DNA of 33,845 nt, from the IMG/VR virus record IMGVR_UViG_3300030099_002795, positions 1-33,845 of that record; one strand, given 5' to 3'. A model generated the notes under the pieces. It saw only the letters and a list, made by a program, of their open reading frames with translations, did not search any database and was not told where the DNA came from. The stretch comes from a virus. Both the position numbers and the translations under genes were made by a program. Positions 25,160 to 32,877 of the stretch are shown piece after piece (the stretch's first letter is position 1; each line of letters starts with the position of its first letter).

Positions 25160-26257
25160 ATGGCTCTCTTCAACCACTATCCACGTGAAATAGATATGCG
25201 TGTGAGGAAGGTTGTAAAGAACCGTGAACAGTTAGAGCATTACATTAGAAAGACAAATGGTAAAGCAAATCTAACTACAACAGTATATGGGTTTAGAGAT
25301 TTGAAAACTAAAGGTAATCGATGTGAATACAATACTGCGATTATACCTCATTTTGTTATGGACTTTGACGCAGACCAAGCAGTAAGAGTATGCGATATGG
25401 ATCTTGATTCTGCAAAAGCAAAGTGTTGTGCTGAGGTTTTAACTCTATCAAGGCACTTAGTTCATACTGGAATTAAACATGCGATATGGTTCACTGGAGG
25501 GGGCTTTCATATATGGGTCAAACTAGACAAAGAATATGTGTTACCGCCCAACAAAATGGCAGACTTATTGTTTAGTGGCCGGATGTTAATCAATAACTGG
25601 GTAAAGCGTTTTAATCTAAACACACTAGACCCAGTAGTATCATTTCGACCAGATAGACATATTAGAATACCTAACACATACAACTTCAAAAGACAGGTAT
25701 GGGGAATACCAATTGTTCATGAACAGTTGAGGGAGGGTTGGGATTACATAGTTGATAATGCTCAAGAACCAAATCCAGGTATGCACCTATATGATGGTAG
25801 CGGCATGGAAATAGAAATTGTTGAGAGAGATACCATAAACTTGTTTGATAACAGTTGGAATACTTCATCAAGGAAATTTGAGATGGAGAACATTAATATT
25901 GACATAGAAAATATCAACAACATACCCATGCTACCCTGCTTGGCTCAAGCAGCGTGTGAAGTGGGTAGTAACCCTCCACATAAGCCACGCTCATATCTTA
26001 TGATGTATCTTATGGATTATTATAGAAATTTTGCTAGACCGCCTAGAGATTCAAAGGTATCTAACAATGAAGTTCTAACTCTTACTCATGCTTTCATACG
26101 GTCTTTACAGTGGGCTGATTATAGCCCTGTTGAAACAAACAAATATCTTACACATGGGGTTAGTAGATACTACAAAACTCCCACTTGCCCGACGATTTAT
26201 AGTGAGGGTATGTGTGTCGGTAAGTGTCCTTATTACGATAACAAGGGGGCTAATTAA
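25160..26257 (+). CDS. archaeo-eukaryotic primase with fused PriL-like Fe-S domain
   Basis: A 365-aa protein joining two parts. N-terminal, PriS-like: FVMDFDAD with D68 and D70 (metal-binding), FTGGGFHIWVKL with H117, and RHIRIPNTYNFK around 168. C-terminal, resembling the Fe-S domain of the primase large subunit: MLPCLAQAAC (Cys260), H and R spaced as in PriL, then TCPTIYSEGMCVGKCPY (Cys343, 352, 356). It would synthesise primers on single-stranded viral DNA. Fused small/large primase proteins are known from some archaeal plasmids. One base overlaps the next gene. Confidence 0.85.
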   Translation: MALFNHYPREIDMRVRKVVKNREQLEHYIRKTNGKANLTTTVYGFRDLKTKGNRCEYNTAIIPHFVMDFDADQAVRVCDMDLDSAKAKCCAEVLTLSRHLVHTGIKHAIWFTGGGFHIWVKLDKEYVLPPNKMADLLFSGRMLINNWVKRFNLNTLDPVVSFRPDRHIRIPNTYNFKRQVWGIPIVHEQLREGWDYIVDNAQEPNPGMHLYDGSGMEIEIVERDTINLFDNSWNTSSRKFEMENINIDIENINNIPMLPCLAQAACEVGSNPPHKPRSYLMMYLMDYYRNFARPPRDSKVSNNEVLTLTHAFIRSLQWADYSPVETNKYLTHGVSRYYKTPTCPTIYSEGMCVGKCPYYDNKGAN

Positions 26258-27573
26258 TGAAGTATAAACTGATACATGGAGATTCTTTGAAAGTGTTATC
26301 AAAATTAGATGATAATACAGTCCATAGTGTTGTTACCGATCCTCCTTATGGAATATCTTTTATGGGTAAGAAATGGGATTATGATGTTCCAACAGTAGAT
26401 TTATGGAGAGAGGTATTTAGAGTATTGAAACCTGGAGGACATCTGCTATCTTTTGCAGGTTCTAAGACATATCATCGGATGGCGGTGAATATAGAAGATG
26501 CAGGTTTTGAAATCCGTGACCAAATCATGTGGGTATATGGGTCTGGTTTTCCAAAATCAATGAATATCGCAAAGGCTATTGATAAGAAAAATGGCTTTGA
26601 GGGTGATGTGATTGGCACTAGAAATATAGACATAGGCATTCAATCGGGGTCTATGCACTCCGGTAGAGGAACAAAGATAGTTGAACAACAAATAAGAGAA
26701 TTATCGCCACAAGCAAAAGAATGGGATGGTTGGGGAACAGCCCTCAAACCCGCCCATGAGCCTATCGTCGTCGCCCGTAAGCCCCTTATCGGCACTATCA
26801 TTGAGAATGTGCTTGAGCATGGCACAGGCGGATTGAACATTGATGGTTGCCGAATTGAACTTATGCAAAATGATGATTCGAGATTAGGAGGAAAGGGAAC
26901 TTGGAAAAGTGATAAAATGGCGAAAAACACCTATGGCGATTACACAGGTTTGGAAATAGGTTCTCATGAATGTGGTCGCTTCCCCGCCAATTTTATTCAC
27001 GATGGCTCGGATGAAGTCGTGAACCTGTTCCCTCAATCATCAACAACGGGGAATAGGACAGAAAAGAGCAAAAATAATTTTGATTTTGGTTCACGCTTAC
27101 CAAACAAGAACCGAACAAACCGAAAGGAAACCGAATACACCGATAGCGGTTCAGTCGCACGATTCTTTTACTGCGCTAAGGCTAGTAAGCAAGAAAGAAA
27201 TAAAGGATTTGATATTAAACTAATTCCTAATCAAAGACCACCAGGAGAGGCTTTCGGTGAAACTCATCAGTATGGACTTACTGAGAATACAACTCAAATA
27301 AATGGCAATAATCATCCAACAGTAAAGCCTGTTGATTTGATGAAGTATTTGTGTCGTTTAGTGACTCCACCAAATGGTATAGTGTTAGACCCGTTCATGG
27401 GTAGTGGGACAACTGGCATAGCAGCCACCGTTGAAGGATTTCAATTTATAGGCATAGAACTATCCGAGGAATATATGAAAATTGCAGACACAAGAATATC
27501 TCATTGGGTTGATGAAAAAGAGGAATTGATAGTAGAACAAAGAAAACAAAGAAGTATATTTGATGAATGGTGA
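26257..27573 (+). CDS. beta-class DNA (adenine-N6 or cytosine-N4) methyltransferase
   Basis: A 438-aa enzyme with the beta order: catalytic DPPY (28-31) near the N terminus and the SAM-binding DPFMGSGTTG (378-387) near the C terminus, after HPTVKPVDLM. The middle segment GWGTALKPAHEPIVVARKPL and NIDGCRI is familiar from phage methyltransferases. DPPY is more usual for N6-adenine; the exact base is not decided. Codon use in about 26720-27180 differs from both ends of the gene, suggesting recombination. No cognate nuclease is seen. Confidence 0.93.
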   Translation: MKYKLIHGDSLKVLSKLDDNTVHSVVTDPPYGISFMGKKWDYDVPTVDLWREVFRVLKPGGHLLSFAGSKTYHRMAVNIEDAGFEIRDQIMWVYGSGFPKSMNIAKAIDKKNGFEGDVIGTRNIDIGIQSGSMHSGRGTKIVEQQIRELSPQAKEWDGWGTALKPAHEPIVVARKPLIGTIIENVLEHGTGGLNIDGCRIELMQNDDSRLGGKGTWKSDKMAKNTYGDYTGLEIGSHECGRFPANFIHDGSDEVVNLFPQSSTTGNRTEKSKNNFDFGSRLPNKNRTNRKETEYTDSGSVARFFYCAKASKQERNKGFDIKLIPNQRPPGEAFGETHQYGLTENTTQINGNNHPTVKPVDLMKYLCRLVTPPNGIVLDPFMGSGTTGIAATVEGFQFIGIELSEEYMKIADTRISHWVDEKEELIVEQRKQRSIFDEW

Positions 27574-27578
27574 TTATA

Positions 27579-27836
27579 ATGACAGAAGATAATGAAGAAA
27601 AGAAACTAGCAGAAATACGAAAGAAGAAAGCAGCAGAAATGTTGAAACAACATCATAATGGTGAGTTAGCACCAGAAATGATGAAGTGGCGTTTTAGGTC
27701 ATCTAACAATGGTTTCTTTGAGATATGTCAATATGATAACATGATTGCAGCAACATCCGATCCAAACTGGGCTGCATTAGTTTGTGATTTGTTAAATTCA
27801 CTAGAATTACATCAAGAGGCGAATGTAAATGGATGA
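27579..27836 (+). CDS. small hypothetical protein
   Basis: An 85-aa protein with a highly charged N-terminal helix (KKLAEIRKKKAAEMLKQHH), not recognised. The ATG at 27579 follows GGTGAT; an in-frame ATG at 27567 overlaps the methyltransferase end. It overlaps the nuclease gene by 8 nt and may be its accessory subunit (weak inference). Confidence 0.68.
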   Translation: MTEDNEEKKLAEIRKKKAAEMLKQHHNGELAPEMMKWRFRSSNNGFFEICQYDNMIAATSDPNWAALVCDLLNSLELHQEANVNG

Positions 27837-28539
27837 TAAGAGAATATTATTCATAGACCATAGAGAACGGTCAGGATTAGAAAAATTAGTAATCAAGTAT
27901 TGTGAGAAAAATAAACTAAAATATCAAATGCGTCAAACAATGATTACTGATTATACATTTGCAGACGTTGGAATAGAAGCAAAATCAATGGAGGATTATT
28001 TTGGTAGCCTATATTCTGGTCACTTAGAGAGGCAATTACAAAACCTAGAGGACAACTACAATTCGGCTATACTGATTATACATGGAACGATTGACAAGTA
28101 TATTACAAAGGCTCGCAAAGGTGGTAAAAAAATACCATTTGTTCAAGCCTTTAACAGATTTGTTGGGTCACTAGCAAGATGGAATACTGATTATGATATA
28201 TCTATACTAACTTTTCCTGATAAATCAGCCGCAGCAAGATTCATTTGTAAGAGGTTCGAGAAGCATGGAACTTTAGGGTCATCTTCAACATACAGGCTAT
28301 TGAGAAAAACATCTACTGAAGATATGCGAATAGACATCCTTAGAAGCGCAGGTTGTAGTGAGGCTATCGCTAAAAGATTGTTAGCAAAACATGGCTCAGT
28401 TATTGAGGTATGTGGCCTTACTGCTGAGGAATTACAAACGATAGAGGGAGTAGGAAAAGTAAGGGCTAAGAGGATTGTTGAGGCGTTTAATAGTGAAGAA
28501 GCGTTAGTGCAAGAGAAAGTCAAAATGTCAAGGGCTTGA
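27829..28539 (+). CDS. XPF/Mus81/Hef-type structure-specific nuclease
   Basis: A 236-aa protein with an ERCC4 nuclease domain followed by tandem helix-hairpin-helix motifs. D10-x-R-E-R14 and IEAKSMEDY (E50, K52, D56) correspond to the family's D-x-RE and V-ERK-xxD motifs, with R replaced by Ala51; the usual GDY is TDY. SGHLERQLQNL matches the helix after the active site. The C terminus (EELQTIEGVGKVRAKRIVEA) is a typical HhH. Archaeal Hef carries an N-terminal helicase that is absent here, as in short crenarchaeal XPF. Likely resolves forks and branched intermediates in viral replication. Confidence 0.88.
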   Translation: MDDKRILFIDHRERSGLEKLVIKYCEKNKLKYQMRQTMITDYTFADVGIEAKSMEDYFGSLYSGHLERQLQNLEDNYNSAILIIHGTIDKYITKARKGGKKIPFVQAFNRFVGSLARWNTDYDISILTFPDKSAAARFICKRFEKHGTLGSSSTYRLLRKTSTEDMRIDILRSAGCSEAIAKRLLAKHGSVIEVCGLTAEELQTIEGVGKVRAKRIVEAFNSEEALVQEKVKMSRA

Positions 28540-28554
28540 GGTAGTGAGGGTTGA

Positions 28555-28577
28555 TATATCATAGACAAAGTGGATAA
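28555..28577 (+). promoter_or_regulatory. bipartite promoter TATATC...GGATAA
   Basis: TATATC (28555-28560) and GGATAA (28572-28577) keep the 14-nt offset from the last TATA adenine. The predicted start near 28583 leaves a 24-nt leader with AAAGGAAGTG before the GTG start at 28607. Confidence 0.55.
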
Positions 28578-28606
28578 GCCTACCCAAAAGAAAAGGAAGT
28601 GAAAAA

Positions 28607-30058
28607 GTGTTATTAAAACCATCGTCGGGAAGTGGAGAAAGGAAATGGAATGATTACGGCGTAGTGAAAACTCCGTATGAGGGTAGTAAGTTTATCAAAG
28701 AATATGTAGAGAGATTCAACACTGTATCTTTCTTTAATGAATATGCAGGTCTGTTATCGATATTCTATGTGTTTGGTCAAGTCCTAGCACCTTATGTAAG
28801 AATACCAATACACGGTAGCCATTTAGATACAAGAGTCCATGTCTACTGGATTCAGCAATCAAGAACAGGTAAATCTGCGGCATACGAGTTCACTAAGAAA
28901 CTATTAGCGGCATGTGATATAGAGGCGGCTAAATTTACTTCGGGTTCGGATGCAGGTTTGTTAGGACACGTTAGAGAAGAACCGGAGTTTGATGATGACG
29001 GCAAGCCAACTGGCAAAGTTAAGTATATCATTGAAAAAGGATTGCTGAATGGTTACAAAACATTACTGTTTGATGAAGCGAGTGTATTGTTGGATGATAA
29101 AAAAGCATACTTTTCCGAGAAAATTTTGTATCTACAAGAGGCAATGGCCCCTATCGGTTCGGCAACTAATGATTTGGCTAAGATATTGAAGCATGGAAAT
29201 ATACAGGTTGTATCTGGTGTATCTATATGGGCTACTACATTTCCTCCAAAAGACATTATGCACCATGTATTAGAAAAAGGATTCTTTCAAAGAGTGTTCT
29301 TATATCAAAACGATGTTAGCAATGAGCAAAGACAAACAACCAGTGAACATAGATTAAGCGGAACTTATGTTCCTGTTCCCGATAAAGTGTGGGGCTATGA
29401 CCAAATTGCAGAATTTATACTGGGTAGGAGGAATGATGTAAGAGATAGATTGCTCAAGGCAGCAAAGATGACCTTAGATGAATGGGAAGCGTTAGAGGAT
29501 TATGAAAGAGATGAAATATCAAACAGACATGCTTACGACATCTATACCGTAGATGAATCGTATCATGCAGCATTACTCAATGCTACATCGGATTACTATG
29601 AGATTGTTAATCAAATAAGAGATGTCAATGTTAGAGAAACGGCAACATCTTTTATTCCTAATTTAGAAAACTATACAATCACATTTTCAAATATAATTGC
29701 TACGATTATGGGGAGTTCTGTTATTACTGCGGATCATGTGATGATGTCTACCGAAATAATCTTTGACAATTTGCATAACTTGGTTATATGGCTAGAACAA
29801 AAGCAAGATTTCAGGGCAAAGAAAAAGAGAGATTCTTCATTACATGAATGGAAGTTATCATACGGTAAGTGTAAGAGGATGGTTCATACTAGGTCAAAAA
29901 GAGAGTGCGTGGCGAAAAAGGAATTAGAAAAGGTATATGCAGTAGACCAAGGCGTAAGTGTAAAAACTGCTCAAAGGCGTTTATCAAAATTAACTGAGTC
30001 ACCAGATGCAGATAGGTTGATGGATGGCCGAAATGCCTTCATTGCTCTTAATTGGTGA
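28607..30058 (+). CDS. AAA+ ATPase, putative replicative helicase (divergent MCM-like)
   Basis: A 483-aa protein with a relaxed Walker A, QQSRTGKS (G88-K89-S90), Walker B LLFDEAS (D156-E157), a sensor-1-like strand QVVSGVSIWATTF, and a C-terminal region (CVAKKELEKVYAVDQGVSVKTAQRRLSKL, split by turns) that looks like a winged helix. The order ATPase then winged helix fits MCM-type or related viral replicative helicases, and it closes the replication block. The family is not certain: a DUF3987-type or SF3-like ATPase is also possible. GTG start behind AAGGAAG, own bipartite promoter. Confidence 0.68.
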   Translation: MLLKPSSGSGERKWNDYGVVKTPYEGSKFIKEYVERFNTVSFFNEYAGLLSIFYVFGQVLAPYVRIPIHGSHLDTRVHVYWIQQSRTGKSAAYEFTKKLLAACDIEAAKFTSGSDAGLLGHVREEPEFDDDGKPTGKVKYIIEKGLLNGYKTLLFDEASVLLDDKKAYFSEKILYLQEAMAPIGSATNDLAKILKHGNIQVVSGVSIWATTFPPKDIMHHVLEKGFFQRVFLYQNDVSNEQRQTTSEHRLSGTYVPVPDKVWGYDQIAEFILGRRNDVRDRLLKAAKMTLDEWEALEDYERDEISNRHAYDIYTVDESYHAALLNATSDYYEIVNQIRDVNVRETATSFIPNLENYTITFSNIIATIMGSSVITADHVMMSTEIIFDNLHNLVIWLEQKQDFRAKKKRDSSLHEWKLSYGKCKRMVHTRSKRECVAKKELEKVYAVDQGVSVKTAQRRLSKLTESPDADRLMDGRNAFIALNW

Positions 30059-30062
30059 ACCT

Positions 30063-30242
30063 ATGAAAAACTACAAAGATAAGGTCTTACAGACCTGCAA
30101 AAATTGTTCTACGGATGTTTTAGCAATTAGGATAAACGGCTTTTATGCGGGAAGTCGTGATAGAATCTTTTTATGGGAATGTCCTATCTGCGGGTCTATA
30201 TGGCGAAAGCCTAGACCTGTGGTGAAAGAGGATGTTTTGTGA
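30063..30242 (+). CDS. small zinc-ribbon protein
   Basis: A 59-aa protein with TCKNCSTD and WECPICGSIW, a complete four-Cys zinc ribbon with strands between. I use the ATG at 30063, 4 nt after the previous stop; the longer frame from 30024 lies within the helicase gene. Resembles ribbons of transcription or replication factors, but is too short to assign. Confidence 0.72.
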   Translation: MKNYKDKVLQTCKNCSTDVLAIRINGFYAGSRDRIFLWECPICGSIWRKPRPVVKEDVL

Positions 30243-30762
30243 TTGTGATACTTGTATTCTCTTAACAAAGGCAGTAATGAGGCGAGAAAAGAATCCATCT
30301 CAAGACGCTCAAAGAGGTAAAATGAGTTGTCTAACTTGTGGAGGTAAAGGTAGCGCAGTTCCGTGTAAGGATTGTGGATATACTCAAACACCGGCAGGTA
30401 AGTTTAGAGTGTCGAAACCAAGTAGAGATAGAAGAAATCCAACGTTCGGCAAGAGTGAGGAATTGTTAGTGTCTGTATTACTCAAGGGCAAGAAAAAGTC
30501 CAAGCCGTTTCATGGCTACAATCCAAATAGACATAGCCGTAAAGGTGGATTGAATGCAAAGGGTAGAGCCAAATTTAAGAGAGAAACAGGGGCTAATCTT
30601 AAGCCACCTGTAACCACAAAACCAAGCAAACTCAAACCTGGTTCTAAGAAGGCCAAGAGGCGTAAATCATTCTGTGCAAGAATGGGCGGAGTAAAGGGAC
30701 CGACCAGTAAAGGCGGTAAATTGACACCGAAAGGTGCGGCGTTGAAAAGGTGGAATTGCTGA
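30232..30762 (+). CDS. very basic Cys-containing protein of a phage-type unknown family
   Basis: Up to 176 aa. Cys pairs near the N terminus (CLTCGGKG, CKDCGY) and a strongly basic tail: GGLNAKGRAKFKRETGANLKPPV is split by a linker from KRRKSFCARMGGVKGP and ends ALKRWNC. This tail is familiar from small proteins of marine phages (I recall it as DUF6321, unverified). It is probably a nucleic-acid-binding or virion-core protein (inference). The start is uncertain: the ATG at 30322 has AGAGG 4 nt upstream and gives MSCLTCGG, whereas the ATG at 30232 has no proper site. It lacks the F-x3-W peptide of the following genes. Confidence 0.75.
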   Translation: MFCDCDTCILLTKAVMRREKNPSQDAQRGKMSCLTCGGKGSAVPCKDCGYTQTPAGKFRVSKPSRDRRNPTFGKSEELLVSVLLKGKKKSKPFHGYNPNRHSRKGGLNAKGRAKFKRETGANLKPPVTTKPSKLKPGSKKAKRRKSFCARMGGVKGPTSKGGKLTPKGAALKRWNC

Positions 30763-30993
30763 TGAGTAAAATATTTAATACGACTTGGGAGATAATGAAA
30801 GGAGTTTATGACCAACAATGTGTAGGTTGTGGAACTAATACTGATGTTGATAGTTGCGATAGTTGCGGAAAACCAGTTGGTTTATGCTGTGCAAAATTTT
30901 CATCGGATATGATGTCAATGAAATGTCCTAATTGTAGGTAGGTGGAATTGCTAATGAATAAAATATTTGATATTACTTGGAATGTTATGAAAG
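30750..30993 (+). repeat. duplicated gene-start module
   Basis: GGTGGAATTGCT followed by ATGA, TAAAATATTT and ACTTGG is repeated at 30749-30790 and 30940-30982 with few changes. It covers the ribosome-binding region and the codons of the tag peptide. The downstream coding parts are unrelated, so this looks like copying of a 5' module rather than whole-gene duplication. Confidence 0.65.
30762..30941 (+). CDS. tagged small zinc-finger protein
   Basis: A 59-aa protein starting MSKIFNTTWEIMKG, the shared F-x3-W-x3-K peptide, followed by CVGCGTN, CDSCGKP, CC and CPNC: eight or so cysteines fitting two zinc sites (RING- or double-ribbon-like). The bases around the start are nearly repeated at the start of the next gene. 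I take the ATG at 30762, which overlaps the previous stop. Probably handled together with the other tagged proteins. Confidence 0.72.
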   Translation: MSKIFNTTWEIMKGVYDQQCVGCGTNTDVDSCDSCGKPVGLCCAKFSSDMMSMKCPNCR

Positions 30994-31178
30994 AGGACAT
31001 CATCTCTATGTCCGATATAGAAATGATGGTAAAAGAAGTGCATGACCTTGTTCAGATCCAAGGCGCACATCCAATTGTTGCTGCAAGAATGGTTGCAGAA
31101 GCAAACTTCCCAGGAGAAAGAAATCAAAGAAAGATGGGCAGAACCTTATTCGCAGAATATGTAAAAATGATGAGTTGA
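30954..31178 (+). CDS. tagged small helical protein
   Basis: A 74-aa protein starting MNKIFDITWNVMKED, the shared peptide. The rest (MSDIEMMVKEVHDLVQIQGA onward) is predicted helical with no Cys. The upstream GGTGGAATTGCT is the same as before the preceding gene. Function unknown. Confidence 0.7.
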   Translation: MNKIFDITWNVMKEDIISMSDIEMMVKEVHDLVQIQGAHPIVAARMVAEANFPGERNQRKMGRTLFAEYVKMMS

Positions 31179-31182
31179 TAAA

Positions 31183-31410
31183 ATGACAAGTTTTGAAAAA
31201 GCATGGAATATATTGAAAGAAGATAATAAAATTGAACAACATAAAAAGAAAATTATTAGTTGTTTGAAAAAAGAGGGAGGGGCAGCAGGTTTGGATTTAT
31301 GTGCTAAAGCATGTGGCGTATCTCCAGAAGAATGTAAAAAGGTAATTGCCGGTATGAAAAATGTGAAAATGCACAAGAATGGTGATTTGATATTATTGGA
31401 TGGTTTGTGA
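31183..31410 (+). CDS. tagged small winged-helix-like protein
   Basis: A 75-aa protein: MTSFEKAWNILKEDN (shared peptide) then a compact domain, KKKIISCLKKEGGAAGLDLC through GVSPEECKKVIAGM and NGDLILLDG, whose helix-helix-helix-strand order suggests a winged helix-turn-helix. It may be a small DNA-binding protein. Four bases separate it from the previous stop. Confidence 0.72.
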   Translation: MTSFEKAWNILKEDNKIEQHKKKIISCLKKEGGAAGLDLCAKACGVSPEECKKVIAGMKNVKMHKNGDLILLDGL

Positions 31411-31411
31411 A

Positions 31412-31759
31412 ATGAGTGAAGATATATTTGATACAGCATGGGATAGCATATTGAAAAACGATATTCGCCTTACGCCAATTTATCTTCACTTGATGGATAT
31501 GGGCATGACAGGCGACCAAATTGAAAACCTAACACTAAGAGAGGTAGAGAGAATTTTAGACGGAGAGAGTGTCGTAAAATCGGATGAAAAAGGCGACAAC
31601 GCCCCAACTAACCCAAGTCTTTGGGCGCAAGCCAAATCAAAAGCACGTTCTAAATTCAAGGTATATCCTTCTGCTTATGCTAACGGTTGGGCTGCTAAGT
31701 GGTATAAATCCAAAGGTGGCGGCTGGAAGAAAAAGAGCAAGAAGGGGAAGAAAAAATGA
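31412..31759 (+). CDS. tagged protein with basic phage-type C-terminal domain
   Basis: A 115-aa protein: MSEDIFDTAWDSILKND (shared peptide), a helical middle, then SLWAQAKSKARSKFKVYPSA and NGWAAKWYKSKGGGWKKKSK. This Lys-rich tail with the 'KVYPSAYANGWA' pattern recurs in many tailed-phage genomes as a short domain of unknown function (recalled, not searched). Overlaps the next gene by 4 nt. Likely virion-associated or DNA-binding (inference). Confidence 0.75.
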   Translation: MSEDIFDTAWDSILKNDIRLTPIYLHLMDMGMTGDQIENLTLREVERILDGESVVKSDEKGDNAPTNPSLWAQAKSKARSKFKVYPSAYANGWAAKWYKSKGGGWKKKSKKGKKK

Positions 31760-32148
31760 CCGCTTTTGACATGGCTTGGGATTTTGTAAAGCATCAGTGC
31801 GGAACAAAAGATGAAAAGAAAGCCAAAGGCAAATTTGAAAAAATGAAGGGAGTAGATTTTACTTTACCAAGAGGCGAAATGAAGGTTCTACAAGCCGAAG
31901 ATAAAGATTACAAAAGAGGCGTTCTCGTAGAACTGTTAAAAGATGGCGGATATGAAGTAGCGTATTGGTATGATAAATTCGAGGTTTATCCAGTAGAAGT
32001 TATAGTTGATGGTAAATCTATAAAGAAAGACGCTAGAAAAGTTATATTGAAATTTCATCCAAAACTAGAAGAGGCGAGAGGCAAGTCGAAAGCGTTAGTT
32101 AGAGAGGCTAAACGCAAATATAAGGAGTCGAAAAAAGATGATGATTGA
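31756..32148 (+). CDS. tagged basic protein
   Basis: A 130-aa protein: MTAFDMAWDFVKHQ (shared peptide), then a mixed alpha/beta part with strands LVELLKDGGYEVAYWYDKFE and VEVIVDGKSI, ending in a Lys/Arg helix (ALVREAKRKYKESKKDDD). Starts on an ATGA overlap behind AAGGGGAAG. No family recognised. Confidence 0.72.
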   Translation: MTAFDMAWDFVKHQCGTKDEKKAKGKFEKMKGVDFTLPRGEMKVLQAEDKDYKRGVLVELLKDGGYEVAYWYDKFEVYPVEVIVDGKSIKKDARKVILKFHPKLEEARGKSKALVREAKRKYKESKKDDD

Positions 32149-32869
32149 CAACCCTTTCTCTAATATCATCGCTAAAGATTTGAGGCGTTGGTTTAAAGAA
32201 AAGTGGGTTGATGTCTCAAGAAAAGACAAAGACGGCAAACATCCTCCTTGTGGTCGAAGTGAAGCAAAAACCGATAGCAAGGGTTATCCTAAATGTAGAC
32301 CGTCAAAGAAAGTCAGTGATAAAACCCCGAAAACAACAAGGGGCGTAAGTGCTAAAGAAAAGAAAGCAATGACTAGAAGAAAGCGTTCTAAGCCTCAAGG
32401 AGTTGGAGGCAAACCTACAATGGTTAAATCAAGAAGAGATGGAAAATATAACCGACAAGGGCTACCTGTTTATCCTTGTAAAATTTGTGAAACTCCAATG
32501 GCGGGGCTTGTAGAAAACTTTACTGGCATTTGTCATGAGTGCCGCAAACTTAGGCAAACTAAAACCAGTCAAGATGCAATGCGTCAATTTGGCAATACAT
32601 CAAATATAGATTACTTCACCGCTTCTGCCGAACCGTTTGAAGAAGCGTGGGACTCTCTTATCAAAGGCAAGTTTAGAGGTTATACTCGATCTAGCATTAG
32701 TGAAAGACCATATCGCCAGTCTAAACACAAGGCGTATGAATTAGCAAGAAAGGTTCAGCGAGAGCGAACAAAAAGACGATACAAAAGAAGCAAAGATAGA
32801 GGGGTAGTAAGACCGAAAATGCGTAGGCAACTAGGGAGAGGCGGCAAAAGAGCAACAACTACACGGTGA
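32138..32869 (+). CDS. basic zinc protein with internal F-x3-W tag
   Basis: A 243-aa very basic protein. Residues 10-90 (WFKEKWVDVSRKDKDGKHPP, CGRSEAK, GYPKCRPSKK, SAKEKKAMTRRKR) match a short domain common in marine tailed phages; residues 108-140 form a zinc ribbon (CKICETP, CHECRK); then ASAEPFEEAWDSLIKG (about 164-179) carries the shared peptide internally; the end is Arg-rich. The join of a phage-type domain, a ribbon and the tag looks like a fusion. ASAEPFE closely matches ASVDPFE at the end of the minus-strand protein at 21-566. Confidence 0.75.
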   Translation: MMIDNPFSNIIAKDLRRWFKEKWVDVSRKDKDGKHPPCGRSEAKTDSKGYPKCRPSKKVSDKTPKTTRGVSAKEKKAMTRRKRSKPQGVGGKPTMVKSRRDGKYNRQGLPVYPCKICETPMAGLVENFTGICHECRKLRQTKTSQDAMRQFGNTSNIDYFTASAEPFEEAWDSLIKGKFRGYTRSSISERPYRQSKHKAYELARKVQRERTKRRYKRSKDRGVVRPKMRRQLGRGGKRATTTR

Positions 32870-32877
32870 GGATTTAT

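Noticed and set aside
23926-27573. A complete restriction-modification system
   Set aside because: Two methyltransferases are present, but the genes between and beside them are a primase, small unknown genes and an XPF-type nuclease, none of them a sequence-specific restriction enzyme.
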